From Thiobacillus sp. (GTDB lineage: Bacteria; Pseudomonadota; Gammaproteobacteria; Burkholderiales; Thiobacillaceae): a stretch of DNA of 49,218 nucleotides. Both the position numbers and the translations under genes were made by a program. The DNA is taken from assembly GCA_024709425.1 (NCBI GenBank), contig JANJWS010000007.1:1-49218 (forward strand), read 5' to 3'. This document shows, in pieces, positions 38,831-48,419 of this stretch; the stretch's first letter is position 1; every line of letters begins with the position of its first letter. The notes under the pieces are model-generated. The model did no database searches and was not told where the DNA came from. It worked only from the letters and a program-made list of their open reading frames with translations.

Positions 38831-39394
38831 TCAGTTCTTGTGGTTGGAATCCGGCGTACCGCCGATCACCACCAGCGCCGAGGCCTGCACCCGCCCGACG
38901 GAGCGCAGGCGGTGCGGCACCCAGGCGTCGAAATAGATGGCGTCGCCCGCGCGCAGGGATTCGGTGCGATCGGGAAACGCGATCTCCACCCGGCCCTTCA
39001 GCACGAAGAGAAATTCCTCGCCGGCATGGCCGGAAAGATGCGGGCCGTGAGCGAACTCGCGCGGCGGCTCGACGACGAAGGGCAGCATGCGCTTGGCGCC
39101 GGCCTCGGCGGCCAGCGCCTCGACCCGGCTGGCACCGCCTGCGTCGTCGCGCGGCAATTTCAGCCGGGCATCGCGGCGCACCACAACGGCCGGCGCGCGC
39201 GCGGCGCCGCCGCCGAACAGGCGCGCGACATCGACGCCGAGGGCATTGGCGATGTTGAGCGCGGCGGCGATGGAGGGCACGCACAGCCCGCGCTCGACCT
39301 TGGACAGATAGCTGCGGGTGAGCCCGCTGGCCTCGGCCAGCGCTTGCAGGCTCAATCCCAGTTGCCGGCGCAGGGGACGGATTTGCAGCGTCAT
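38831..39394 (-). CDS. XRE-family transcriptional regulator with cupin sensor domain
   Basis: 187 residues from the ATG at 39394, with AGGAGG upstream; the frame extends 15 codons further but without a start signal. An N-terminal helix-turn-helix (LGLSLQALAEASGLTRSYLS, then KVERG) is followed by a C-terminal cupin_2 barrel (GEEFLFVLKGRVEIAFPD, AGDAIYFDAWVPHRL). Such regulators (PuuR/SutR-like) bind small ligands in the cupin. It is divergent from the amidotransferase gene, with a perfect inverted repeat in the shared promoter, suggesting control of both directions. A role in glutamine or polyamine-type metabolism is possible by family precedent. Confidence 0.92.
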   Translation of the reverse strand: MTLQIRPLRRQLGLSLQALAEASGLTRSYLSKVERGLCVPSIAAALNIANALGVDVARLFGGGAARAPAVVVRRDARLKLPRDDAGGASRVEALAAEAGAKRMLPFVVEPPREFAHGPHLSGHAGEEFLFVLKGRVEIAFPDRTESLRAGDAIYFDAWVPHRLRSVGRVQASALVVIGGTPDSNHKN

Positions 39395-39433
39395 GCGGTG
39401 CTCGACCTCCTGATTGAAACACGGTGTAGTATA

Positions 39434-39448
39434 TGACACCTTGTGTCA
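39434..39448. promoter_or_regulatory. Operator-like inverted repeat between regulator and amidotransferase genes
   Basis: TGACAC-CTT-GTGTCA is a perfect 6-bp inverted repeat, 40 nt upstream of the XRE gene start and 33 nt upstream of the amidotransferase start. The size suits a dimeric XRE protein. A -10-like TATACT (minus strand, 39433-39428) abuts it. Autoregulation is inferred. Confidence 0.6.
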
Positions 39449-39481
39449 TTGATCGCCCAGCCGGGTTCGAAAGGAATCGCC

Positions 39482-40186
39482 ATGCCTGTCGCCGTCGCCA
39501 TCCGCCATGTCTGTTTCGAGGACCTCGGCAGTTTCGCCTCCGTGCTTGCCGCCCGCGGCTTCGAGCTGCGCTATCTCGAAGCCGGGGTCGACGATCTCGC
39601 CAGCTTCGACCCGCTCGCCCCCGATCTGCTGGTGGTGCTCGGCGGGCCGATCGGCGCCTACGAGGAAGACATCTACCCCTTCCTCACTGACGAGCTGATT
39701 CTCCTCAAACGCCGCCTCGCCGCCGACCGGCCGACGCTGGGCCTTTGCCTGGGCGCGCAGCTGATGGCACGCGCACTCGGGGCGCGGGTGTATCCCGGCC
39801 CGGCCAAGGAGATCGGCTGGATTCCGCTCACGCTGACCGAGGCCGGCCGCGCCTCGCCGGTGGCGCATCTGGACGGCGCGCAAACCTCGATGCTGCACTG
39901 GCACGGCGACACCTTCGACCTGCCCGAGGGCGCCACGCTCCTGGCGTCCACCGGGATCTGCCGCCACCAGGCGTTTTCCTGGGGCCGCGCCGCGCTGGCC
40001 TTCCAGTGCCACCCGGAGGCGGCGGCCGCGACCATGGAACGCTGGTTCATCGGCCACGCCAATGAGCTGGCCGGGGCGAAAATCCCGGTGCCGCAGTTGC
40101 GTGCCGACACCGCCCGCCTGGGCGCCGCGCTCGAAGCCCAGGGCACCCGCTGCTTCGCCGAGTGGCTGGACGCCCTCGACCTGTGA
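39482..40186 (+). CDS. Class I glutamine amidotransferase-like protein
   Basis: 234 residues from the ATG at 39482, with an AAGGAA ribosome site. The nucleophile elbow LGLCLGAQLMARALGA carries the catalytic Cys, and LAFQCHPEAAA carries the His and Glu of the triad. LVVLGGPIGAYEED is the usual oxyanion strand of GMP-synthase-like GATases. The stand-alone domain has no synthase partner in the window, so it may hydrolyse a gamma-glutamyl or glutamine-like compound. Its stop overlaps the MOSC gene (GTGA). It is divergent from an XRE-cupin regulator and probably controlled by it. Confidence 0.9.
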   Translation: MPVAVAIRHVCFEDLGSFASVLAARGFELRYLEAGVDDLASFDPLAPDLLVVLGGPIGAYEEDIYPFLTDELILLKRRLAADRPTLGLCLGAQLMARALGARVYPGPAKEIGWIPLTLTEAGRASPVAHLDGAQTSMLHWHGDTFDLPEGATLLASTGICRHQAFSWGRAALAFQCHPEAAAATMERWFIGHANELAGAKIPVPQLRADTARLGAALEAQGTRCFAEWLDALDL

Positions 40187-40893
40187 TTGCCCTGCCCGCG
40201 GTCACGCTGCGCGAGTTGCGCATCGGCCGCGCCCGCGCCTTCGGTCCCAACGGCGAGCCCAGCGCGATCGACAAACGGCCCGCCACGGCGCCCCTGTGGC
40301 TGGGGTTGCAGGGCCTGGCCGGCGACGAGCAGGGTGACCCGCACCATCACGGTGGCCCCGAGAAGGCCGTGCATCACTACGCCGCCGAGCACTACGCCGC
40401 CTGGCGGCAGGAACTGCCGCCGGCCTCGGCAACACACCTGCAGCCTGGCGCCTTCGGCGAGAATTTCTCGACGCTGGGGCTGACCGAAGCGAATGTCTGC
40501 GTGGGCGATATATTCCGCGTCGGCGGCGCCACGCTGCAGGTCTCGCAGGCACGCCAGCCATGCTGGAAACTCAATGTGCGTTTCGGCGTGGCCGACATGG
40601 CGCTGCGCGTGCAGCAGAGCGGCCGCACCGGCTGGTATTACCGCGTGCTGGAGGCGGGCAAGGTCGCACCAAACGATGCGCTCGCCCTGATCGACCGTCC
40701 CTGCCCGGCGTGGCCGCTGGCGCGCGTGCTGCACTATTTTTTTGTCGAGCCGCTCGACCGCGGTGCGCTCGAAGGACTGGCAAATCTGGCGCCCCTGTCG
40801 CCGTCCTGGCGGGCTCTGGCAACACGGCGGCTGACGTCGGGACAGGTGGAGCCATGGTTCGGCCGGCTCACGACACCGGCCACGCAAAGATGA
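40183..40893 (+). CDS. MOSC-domain protein (YiiM-like)
   Basis: 236 residues from the GTG at 40183, which overlaps the amidotransferase stop by 4 nt and has no better start downstream. MOSC hallmarks are DPHHHGGPEKAVHHYAAEHY, GAFGENFSTLGL, VGDIFRVG, and the conserved Cys in ARQPCWKLN. The C-terminal three-helix extension (YFFVEPLDRGALEGLANLAP) is that of YiiM, which reduces N-hydroxylated compounds using molybdenum cofactor. Coupling to the amidotransferase suggests one pathway, not recognised by me. Confidence 0.92.
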   Translation: MIALPAVTLRELRIGRARAFGPNGEPSAIDKRPATAPLWLGLQGLAGDEQGDPHHHGGPEKAVHHYAAEHYAAWRQELPPASATHLQPGAFGENFSTLGLTEANVCVGDIFRVGGATLQVSQARQPCWKLNVRFGVADMALRVQQSGRTGWYYRVLEAGKVAPNDALALIDRPCPAWPLARVLHYFFVEPLDRGALEGLANLAPLSPSWRALATRRLTSGQVEPWFGRLTTPATQR

Positions 40894-40958
40894 GCCCTCA
40901 CGGTCACGGCATTTCTGTGCTTTATTGAGGATTCGTCCGAACCGCTCCGGAGAATCCG

Positions 40959-41960
40959 ATGCCCGTCGCAGCGACCGAGCTTACGCGCGAAGTGGTGACC
41001 CGACTGGTTGGCGCCGCGGTAATGGCGCCCTCCAGCCACAACTCGCAGCCGTGGATCTTCCGCGTGCGCGGCCGCTGCATCGGCGTCATCGCCGACCGCA
41101 CCCGTGCCCTGCCGGCCAACGACCCCGACGACCGCGAACTGACGCTGAGTTGCGGCTGCGCGCTCTTCAACATGCGCGTCGCCGCGGCGCACGCGGGGCT
41201 GGGCACCCGGGTGTACGGGCCCACGGGGAGCAGCGACCCAGACTGTGTCGCACGCCTGGAGCTGCTTGCGGATGCCGCCCCCGAGTTTGTGCTTGGACAT
41301 CTCTACGAAGCCATCCCGCGACGCCGCACCTATCGCCGGACGTTCGCCGAGCGCCCGATTGCGGGCGCGACGCTCGAAGCGTTGGCCGCTGCGGCAAACA
41401 GCGAGGGGGCCTGGTTCCACGTCCTGCAGGGTGACAGCCAGCGTCGCCAGGCCGCGGAACTGATCGCCGAAGGAGACGACACCCAATGGGCCGATCCGGT
41501 TTGGCGCCGTGAGCTGGCGGCCTGGATGCATCCACGCCGCAGTGGCGACGGCCTGACCCTGCCAGACCTGGCGGTTCCCCTCGCGCAGGCGGTGATCCGC
41601 ACCTTCGACATGGGCCACGGCGTCGCCGCCCGCGATGTGCAGCTCGCCGATGCGTCTCCGGTGCTCGCGGTGCTGGGCACGCGCGGCGACGATCTGGCGA
41701 GCCACGTCGAGGCCGGCCAGGCGCTGCAGCGAACCTTGTTGACAGCTTGCCAGCATGATCTGCAAGCGTCCTTCCTGAATCAGCCGATCGAGATCTCGGT
41801 ATTGCGCATGCGACTGCTGCAGCTGGCCGGGCAAACGGGCTACCCGCAGATGCTGCTGCGCCTGGGCTACCCGGATCGGGAACTGCCCGCGCCGCCGCGG
41901 CGCCCACCGGATGCGGTGATCGAGTTCACGTCCGACGCCCCGCCGGGGACGAGTTGCTAA
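40959..41960 (+). CDS. Acg-family nitroreductase-like flavoprotein
   Basis: 333 residues. The N-terminal MAPSSHNSQPWIFRVRG is the FMN-binding segment of nitroreductase-fold proteins, and the two-half architecture (a second half near DASPVLAVLGTRGDDLA) matches the Acg family. Acg proteins of mycobacteria appear to sequester FMN and lack clear reductase activity, so the function is uncertain. A short untranslated gap separates it from the MOSC gene. Its stop lies 4 nt from the convergent stop of the sensor protein, leaving no room for a terminator. Confidence 0.86.
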   Translation: MPVAATELTREVVTRLVGAAVMAPSSHNSQPWIFRVRGRCIGVIADRTRALPANDPDDRELTLSCGCALFNMRVAAAHAGLGTRVYGPTGSSDPDCVARLELLADAAPEFVLGHLYEAIPRRRTYRRTFAERPIAGATLEALAAAANSEGAWFHVLQGDSQRRQAAELIAEGDDTQWADPVWRRELAAWMHPRRSGDGLTLPDLAVPLAQAVIRTFDMGHGVAARDVQLADASPVLAVLGTRGDDLASHVEAGQALQRTLLTACQHDLQASFLNQPIEISVLRMRLLQLAGQTGYPQMLLRLGYPDRELPAPPRRPPDAVIEFTSDAPPGTSC

Positions 41961-41964
41961 AGCC

Positions 41965-44808
41965 TCAGCGTTGCGGTGGGGACCCGCGTTGCGCCATCCA
42001 CGCCTCGACGCTCTGCGGCCGCTGGAAGTGATAACCCTGGAAGCGTTCGCAGCCCTGCCGGCGCAGAAAGGCGAACTGGGCATCGTTCTCCACCCCTTCG
42101 GCCACCACCTCGAAATGCAGGTGGTGAGCCATCGACAGGATGGTCTCGACGAGGGCGGCATCGTTGGGATCGTGCGGCACATCCTGCACAAAGCTCTTGT
42201 CGATCTTCAGTTCATGCAGGGGCAGGCGCTTCAGATACATCAGCGAGGAATAGCCGGTGCCAAAATCATCGATAGCAAAGCGCAGGCCGAGCGCCGCGAG
42301 CTCGGTCATGCGCGCCACCGAAACCGAGGCGTGCTCGATCAGTAGATTCTCGGTAATTTCCAGGGTGAGATAGGTCGGGTCGGCCCCGGTGGCAGCGAGA
42401 ATCTCGCGCACACGCCGCACGAAGTCGTCCTGCCGGAACTGCCTGGGACTGACGTTCACGGCGACGCGCAGCCCGCGCCCCTCGCCATCCAGCCGCGCGA
42501 TGAGGGCGCAGGCTTCGTGGAGCACCCATTCTCCGATGGGAACAATGAGGCCGCTTTCCTCCGCCAGTGGTATGAAGCTTGCCGGCATCACCAAGCCGCG
42601 CACAGGGTGCCGCCAGAGCACCAGCGCCTCGGCGCCGACCACGTGACCTGTCTCATCGACCTGCGATTGCAGGTAAAGCGCAAACTGCCGAGCGCGCACC
42701 GCCTCACGCAATTCGCTATCGAGGGCATACCGTTCCGACACGGCTTCCTGCATCGCAGGCTCGAAATACACGATTGCATTGCGCCCGCGCTCCTTGGCGC
42801 GATACATCGCCGTGTCGGCCTCGCGCATGAGATCGTCCACCCCCTCGGCATCCTTCGGGAACAGGGTAATGCCGATACTCGCACCGGTGACGAACTCATG
42901 GCCGTCGACGACCACGGGGTTTTCCATGGCGGCGCGCAGTTTTTCCGCCACGGGCAGGACCATCGCCCCGGCGTCGTCCAGACGGATCGCGAGTTCGGGA
43001 AGCAGAATCACAAATTCGTCGCCTCCCAGGCGGGCCACGGTGTCTTCCTGCCGCAGAAAAAGTTGCAGCCGCCGCGCGACCTCGCGCAGCACCGCGTCGC
43101 CCGTGGCGTGACCGTGGACGTCATTGATGCGCTTGAACTGATCGAGATCGACGAACAGCACCGCACCGCAACGCCGGTTACGCCGCGAGGCAGCCAGGGC
43201 CTGACTCAGACGGTCCAGGAACAGCGCGCGGTTGGGCAGGCCGGTCAGCGCATCATGGTAAGCGAGGCGCTCGATCTCGCTCTCGGCGCGCTTGGCCTCG
43301 GTCACATCCATGCAATGCCCGATGTAGCCAAGAAAATTACCCTGGGTGTCATGGCGCGGGCTGCCCTGGTCGATGATCCATCGGTACTCCCCGCTGGCAT
43401 GACGCAACCGGTACTCCATCGAAAACGGTTCGCGCCGCGCGAAGGCATCGCGATAGATTTCCAGGCAGCGGTCGAAGTCTTCCGGATGCACGCCTTCGGC
43501 CCAGCCGTTGCCCAGTTCCTGGTCCAGGGTGCGGCCGGTGAAGCGCAGCCAGGGCTCGTTGAAATAATCACAGCCCATGTCAAGGCCGGAGGTCCAGATT
43601 AACGCCTGCCCGTTGTTGGCCAGGGTCCGGAAATGCAGTTCGCTGTTCGCCAGTTCCTCGCGCAACCGGTGTTCCACTGACACGTCCCGGAACACCAGCA
43701 CGGCGCCGCAGACTTCACCCTGGGCATTGAGGATGGGCGCGGCGCTGTCAGCGATATGGTGTAACGTGCCATCGCGTGCGCGGAGCACCGTCTCGCCGGT
43801 AAGCTTGCTGGCCTGCCTTTCGCGCAGCACCCTTGGCAGCAGCGCTTCCACCGTCTGATCGGACGTCGCTAGGACGAACACCTCCCGCACCGGCTTTCCT
43901 TGCGCATCGCCGCGTGCCCAGCCCGTCAAGGCCTCCGCAACCGGGTTCATCAGCACGACCCGGCTGTCGACATCGGTCGCAAGAATGGCATCGCCAATCG
44001 AATTCAGCGTGATCGCCAGGCGCTCCTCGCTGTTCGTGAGTTCCGCTTGCGCCTCCTGCACGGCACGCACCATGGCGTTGAAATTTTCGGCCAGTCCCAC
44101 GATTTCATTCGCGCCGGTCTCGGGCACGGCGACATCCAGCCGCCCCGCGCGCATCGCCTCCACAGCCGCAGCCAGCCGTCCCAGGGGAACCGCGACCTGG
44201 CGTTGCAGCAACCATCCCAGGGCAACGATCAGGAACAGGGTCGCGGCGATGTCGGGGGCGCGCGCCTTGAACACGAACATGCGCATGAGTTGACGCTCAC
44301 GCGCAAGATCGAAGCCGACAAACACCACACCCTGACGCAGGCTGCGCACGCGTTGTGGGTCGCCTGTGAGCGCGAAGGATTGCATCACGGCCGTGCGATG
44401 GCCGTCCGCCGTGACGGCATAAAAAATTGGCAGCCGTGCCGCCTTTGCCGCCGCGAAACGTTGCCTGTCGAACCCGGGAACGACCTCGTCGGCCCGCCGG
44501 CCACGCCATGCGGCCTGGTGGGCCGCCAGCACCCGCCCCGCATCGTCAAGCAGCATCACGATTTCGGTGCGCGGATCGGTCGCCACCTGTGCCAGTTCGG
44601 CCTCGACCAGGCCAGGGCTGGCCTCCCAGCCCTGGCCGGCCATGCGTGCGATACGGGTGCTGTGGACCAGAAGATCGCGCCTTGCCTGCTCGTCGAGCTG
44701 TCCGAGGCGCTTGTCCAGGGCGTTCAGCACGGACACGACCAGCACCGCCAGCAGCACCGCAGCCATGCCCAGCGGCAGCGCAAGGCGCAGGGGAAGCCGC
44801 CGCATCAT
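41965..44808 (-). CDS. HAMP-PAS-PAS-GGDEF-EAL membrane c-di-GMP protein
   Basis: 947 residues. A membrane segment lies near 10-30, followed by a periplasmic sensor of about 150 residues, a second membrane segment near 190, and HAMP. Two PAS domains follow (about 265-380 and 390-505; the second is a PAS_3 type with HPEDFDRCLEIYRDAF). Then come GGDEF (ARLGGDEFVILLPE near 595) and EAL (GAEALVLWRHP near 726, IDDFGTGYSSLMYLKRL). Both catalytic signatures are intact. Its start overlaps the stop of a solute-binding lipoprotein gene (ATGA at 44805-44808). Ligand-bound binding protein acting on the periplasmic sensor is the natural inference. Confidence 0.94.
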   Translation of the reverse strand: MMRRLPLRLALPLGMAAVLLAVLVVSVLNALDKRLGQLDEQARRDLLVHSTRIARMAGQGWEASPGLVEAELAQVATDPRTEIVMLLDDAGRVLAAHQAAWRGRRADEVVPGFDRQRFAAAKAARLPIFYAVTADGHRTAVMQSFALTGDPQRVRSLRQGVVFVGFDLARERQLMRMFVFKARAPDIAATLFLIVALGWLLQRQVAVPLGRLAAAVEAMRAGRLDVAVPETGANEIVGLAENFNAMVRAVQEAQAELTNSEERLAITLNSIGDAILATDVDSRVVLMNPVAEALTGWARGDAQGKPVREVFVLATSDQTVEALLPRVLRERQASKLTGETVLRARDGTLHHIADSAAPILNAQGEVCGAVLVFRDVSVEHRLREELANSELHFRTLANNGQALIWTSGLDMGCDYFNEPWLRFTGRTLDQELGNGWAEGVHPEDFDRCLEIYRDAFARREPFSMEYRLRHASGEYRWIIDQGSPRHDTQGNFLGYIGHCMDVTEAKRAESEIERLAYHDALTGLPNRALFLDRLSQALAASRRNRRCGAVLFVDLDQFKRINDVHGHATGDAVLREVARRLQLFLRQEDTVARLGGDEFVILLPELAIRLDDAGAMVLPVAEKLRAAMENPVVVDGHEFVTGASIGITLFPKDAEGVDDLMREADTAMYRAKERGRNAIVYFEPAMQEAVSERYALDSELREAVRARQFALYLQSQVDETGHVVGAEALVLWRHPVRGLVMPASFIPLAEESGLIVPIGEWVLHEACALIARLDGEGRGLRVAVNVSPRQFRQDDFVRRVREILAATGADPTYLTLEITENLLIEHASVSVARMTELAALGLRFAIDDFGTGYSSLMYLKRLPLHELKIDKSFVQDVPHDPNDAALVETILSMAHHLHFEVVAEGVENDAQFAFLRRQGCERFQGYHFQRPQSVEAWMAQRGSPPQR

Positions 44809-45773
44809 CCTGCTCCAGGCAGGAAACGCGAATCGGCCAGCAGATGCAGGTCGGCCTTACCCTGGAGCAGACCTTGTGCTTCCAGGGCCGCTGACAGCGT
44901 ATCGACCACCGCGAGCAGACCAGGTCGAGCGCCATCGAGCCAGGCGCGATTGTCGGCCAGCCCCAGGGTTCGCATGCCCCGCAATGCCGAACGAAGCGCC
45001 TGCTGGTCGAGCCCCAACCGTGGCGCCATGCGGTGTATGGCATCATCCGGGGCGCCATGCAGATGGTCGAGGGCCCGGAAATACCCGGCCACCAGCTCAT
45101 GGAGATTGTCCGGGGCGCGTTCCAGCGCATCGGCACGCACCGCGAGCACATCGACGATCAGCCCGGGAACCGCCCGGCTGTCGAAGAGCCGCCGTGCCCC
45201 CTGTGCTTCAAGCTGCGTTGCGAAGGGCTCCCAGCTCACCACCGCATCGACTTCGCCGTCGCGGTAGGCGTCGACCTGGTGTCCGCTCGTCAACATGACC
45301 TTTTCGATATCCTGCGGCCGCAGGTTCGCATGTTCGAGCAGCTTCGCCAGCATCAATGCACTGGCGGCCGTCTCCTCGACACCAACGCGCTTGCTCTTGA
45401 GATCCTCCAGCCGCGCGAGTTCCGGACGCGCCATCACGACGTCCCCTCCATCCGAGTAATCACACACGAGAATGACACGCAGATCGACCCCCCCTTCGCG
45501 GGCCAGCAGGCAGTCGTCAAGGGTCAGTGTCGCCGCCTCGACGTCACCGGCAGCGAGCAGCATGAGGTTGGTGGTATTGGAAGGCATCTCCACCAATCGC
45601 AGTCGTGTGGGGTCGTACATGCCCAACTCGCGGGCAAGGAACAGGGGTTCATAGCCGATCCATACCACGCAGCCCACCCGTGTCAGTGCCGGCGGACCAC
45701 CACACGCCCCGACCAACAGCAGAGGCCCCAGCGCGGTAGCAACAAGCAGGCGGCGGCGGTTCCTGTCCATCAT
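44805..45773 (-). CDS. Lipoprotein solute-binding protein (NMT1/SsuA/TauA-like)
   Basis: 322 residues with a lipoprotein signal (MMDRNRRRLLVATALGPLL, lipobox VGAC), so it is tethered in the periplasm. The mature part (VVWIGYEPLFLARELGMYD, LAAGDVEAATLTLDDCLLA, GEVDAVVSWEPFATQLEAQG) is the NitT/TauT-type periplasmic-binding fold used for nitrate, sulfonates and thiamine precursors. No permease or ATPase is adjacent. It is translationally coupled to the PAS-GGDEF-EAL gene, so it probably serves as its ligand receptor rather than in transport. The ligand is unknown. Confidence 0.9.
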   Translation of the reverse strand: MMDRNRRRLLVATALGPLLLVGACGGPPALTRVGCVVWIGYEPLFLARELGMYDPTRLRLVEMPSNTTNLMLLAAGDVEAATLTLDDCLLAREGGVDLRVILVCDYSDGGDVVMARPELARLEDLKSKRVGVEETAASALMLAKLLEHANLRPQDIEKVMLTSGHQVDAYRDGEVDAVVSWEPFATQLEAQGARRLFDSRAVPGLIVDVLAVRADALERAPDNLHELVAGYFRALDHLHGAPDDAIHRMAPRLGLDQQALRSALRGMRTLGLADNRAWLDGARPGLLAVVDTLSAALEAQGLLQGKADLHLLADSRFLPGAG

Positions 45774-45901
45774 TTTCCTTATCCTGTCGAGCGCCCGCTT
45801 CGGCGCATCGTGCGACAGCAGTCAAGTCAACGCTCCACGTCCCTTCCGGTTTGTATCCGCGTCAAGGCGAGCAGGGCAAGTTGCATCGATAGCTATTTCC
45901 A

Positions 45902-45912
45902 AACTAGTAGTT
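45902..45912. repeat. Small palindrome in the divergent promoter region
   Basis: AACTA-G-TAGTT, a perfect 5-bp inverted repeat in an AT-rich patch between the lipoprotein gene and the MgtC-like gene. It could be an operator; nothing else supports this. Confidence 0.3.
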
Positions 45913-46000
45913 AGATGCAGTATAGCCATTGGATATTTCGTGGTAACCCGCACAAAATCGCCATCACGCCCCCCAATCAACTCTCCGGAACCTCGATTTC

Positions 46001-47287
46001 ATGATGGAAAACCCGGCAGCCTGGCTCCCCCCCCAACTCGCCGAACTGCCCCGCTACGTGGTCGCCCTCGCGATCGGCCTGCTGATGGGGCTCGAGCGCG
46101 AACGCAATCCCGCTGCCAAGGCCGGCCTGCGCACCTTCGCGCTCACGGCGCTGCTCGGCACGCTGGCCGCGCACCTCGCGGCGGCCCTGGACGAGCGATG
46201 GCTGATCGCGGTAGGCCTGCTGCTGGTCGGCGGCATGATGATCGCGGCCTACCTGCGTTCGCCGGCCCAGCCGGACGGTGACCCCGGGACGACGACCGTG
46301 GCCGCACTGATGCTGTGCTATGGCCTGGGCGTGCTGGTGTGGCACGACGAGATCCAGCTTGCGGTGATGCTGGGAATCGGCGCGACGATATTGCTCTATT
46401 TCAAACCCGAACTGCGCGGGCTGAGCGAGCACATGAGCCGCCGCGACCTGCTTTCGGTGCTGCAGTTCGCGGTGCTTTCGCTCATCATCCTGCCGCTCCT
46501 GCCGAACCGCGACTACGGACCTCACGGCGCGCTGAACCCCTATCAGATCTGGTGGATGGTAGTGCTGATTGCCGGAGTGGGCCTTGCCGGTTACGCGGCA
46601 CTGCGCATCGTCGGCCAGCGGCGCGGGGCGGTGGTGCTCGGCCTCCTGGGTGGCCTGGTGTCGTCCACCGCCACCACCCTCTCGTTCAGCCGCCATGCGC
46701 GCGGCAACGACGCCATGATGCCGATTGCGGTGATCGTCATCGTGCTCGCCAACCTCGTCGTGCTGGTTCGCCTGGGCGTGCTGGCGGCCGCAGTCGCCCC
46801 CGGCGTGCTGTCACAGCTTGTGCCGGTGCTTGCCGGCGGCCTCTTCACCGGCGCGATCGGTGCAGCCTACGGCGTGCGCCGGCTGCAACCGCAAGGCACC
46901 CTGCCCCCGCTGGCGATGGGCAACCCCACCGAGCTTCGCACCGCGATCGGCTTCGGCATCATGTATGCCGTGGTGCTGCTGGCTGCCGCGTGGCTGTCGG
47001 ACTGGCTGGGCCGGCGCGGCTTGTACGGGGTCGCGCTCGTTTCGGGACTCACCGATGTCGACGCCATCACCCTGTCGAGCCTGCGCCTGCATAATCTGGA
47101 CAGGCTGCCGGTGGCCGGGGTGGTGAATGTCATCGTGCTGGCCACCCTCGCCAATCTCGTCTTCAAGTCCATGCTGACACTGACCCTGGGCGGTTGGCAC
47201 ATGGCGCGCCACGCGATCCCCGGCATGGGCGCGGTGGGACTGGGACTGCTCGCTGCCTGGGCTATAATGCGCGGTTTTTCCGCCTAG
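46001..47287 (+). CDS. MgtC/SapB and DUF4010 family membrane protein
   Basis: 428 residues with about 11-12 membrane segments. The N-terminal part ([35 protein letters not shown]) is the MgtC/SapB domain, with the conserved GLERE. The C-terminal part ([40 protein letters not shown]) is DUF4010. Proteins of this fusion type occur widely; the transported species or regulatory role is not established. The gene starts with two ATG codons (46001 and 46004). prfB begins 16 nt after the stop, but the pair is probably chance. Confidence 0.9.
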   Translation: MMENPAAWLPPQLAELPRYVVALAIGLLMGLERERNPAAKAGLRTFALTALLGTLAAHLAAALDERWLIAVGLLLVGGMMIAAYLRSPAQPDGDPGTTTVAALMLCYGLGVLVWHDEIQLAVMLGIGATILLYFKPELRGLSEHMSRRDLLSVLQFAVLSLIILPLLPNRDYGPHGALNPYQIWWMVVLIAGVGLAGYAALRIVGQRRGAVVLGLLGGLVSSTATTLSFSRHARGNDAMMPIAVIVIVLANLVVLVRLGVLAAAVAPGVLSQLVPVLAGGLFTGAIGAAYGVRRLQPQGTLPPLAMGNPTELRTAIGFGIMYAVVLLAAAWLSDWLGRRGLYGVALVSGLTDVDAITLSSLRLHNLDRLPVAGVVNVIVLATLANLVFKSMLTLTLGGWHMARHAIPGMGAVGLGLLAAWAIMRGFSA

Positions 47288-47302
47288 CAATCGAGCACAG
47301 CC

Positions 47303-48407
47303 ATGGAAGCCGAAAGCCTCAACCAGATCGAATCGAAAATCGCCGACCTCGGCGAGCGTGCAGGCCAGCTCAGGGGGTTTCTTTGACTACGCTGGCAAGA
47401 AGGACCGCCTGGAAGAAGTAAGCCGCCTCGCCGAGGCCCCCGACTTCTGGAACGACGCCGCCCGCGCCCAGGAACTGGGCCGCGAGCGCAAGGCGCTGGA
47501 AGATGTCGTGCTGGTACTCGACCGCGTCGCCGCCGGCCTCAAGGACGCCGGCGACCTGTTCGAGATGGCACGTGCCGAAAACGACGACGATACGCTCGCC
47601 GCGGTGCGCGACGACCTCGAAGGCATCGAGAACGAGGTCACCCAGCTTGAGTTCCGCCGCATGTTCAGCAACCCGGCCGACCCCTCGAACTGTTTCCTCG
47701 ACATCCAGGCCGGCGCCGGCGGCACCGAGGCCTGCGACTGGGCGTCCATGCTGCTGCGGCAGTACCTGAAATACGCCGAGCGCAAGGGCTTCAAGGCCGA
47801 GCTGCTGGAGGAATCCGAAGGCGACGTCGCCGGCATCAAGTCCGCCAGCATCAAGATCGAGGGCGACTACGCCTACGGGTATCTCCGCACCGAAACCGGC
47901 GTGCACCGCCTGGTACGCAAGTCGCCGTTCGACTCGTCGGGCGGCCGCCACACCAGTTTCGCCAGCGTGTTCGTCTATCCCGAAGTCGACGACTCCATCG
48001 AAGTCGACATCAACCCTGCCGACCTCAGGATCGACACCTACCGCGCGTCCGGCGCCGGCGGCCAGCACATCAACAAGACCGACTCCGCGGTGCGCATCAC
48101 CCACCTGCCGTCGGGCATCGTCGTGCAGTGCCAGAACGACCGCTCGCAGCACAAGAACAAGGCGGAGGCAATGTCGATGCTCAAATCGAAGCTCTACGAA
48201 GCCGAACTCCGCAAGCGCCAGGCCGAACAGGACAAGCTCGAGGCCGGCAAGTCGGACGTCGGCTGGGGCCACCAGATCCGCTCCTACGTGCTCGACCAGT
48301 CGCGCATCAAGGACCTGCGCACCAACTACGAGGTCGGCAACACCCAGGCCGTTCTCGACGGCGACCTCGACGACTTCATCGGCGCCAGCCTCAAGCAGGG
48401 TGTCTGA
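47303..48407 (+). CDS. prfB: Peptide chain release factor 2 (programmed +1 frameshift)
   Basis: The first 27 codons (ATG at 47303) end at an in-frame TGA (47384-47386). A +1 shift then joins the frame from GAC (47385) to 48407, giving 367 residues, the normal RF2 length. The stop-reading tripeptide SPF is in [11 protein letters not shown], and the peptidyl-hydrolysis motif GGQ is in [18 protein letters not shown]2 releases peptides at UGA and UAA. The frameshift makes synthesis self-limiting: abundant RF2 terminates at the early UGA. Confidence 0.97.
47372..47387 (+). promoter_or_regulatory. prfB programmed frameshift site
   Basis: AGGGGG-TTT-CTT-TGA-C: an internal Shine-Dalgarno-like AGGGGG (47372-47377), then the slippery CTT (47381-47383) and the TGA with a following C. 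This is the classic RF2 +1 frameshift signal. Confidence 0.95.
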
Positions 48408-48419
48408 GCTAGCTCGCTA

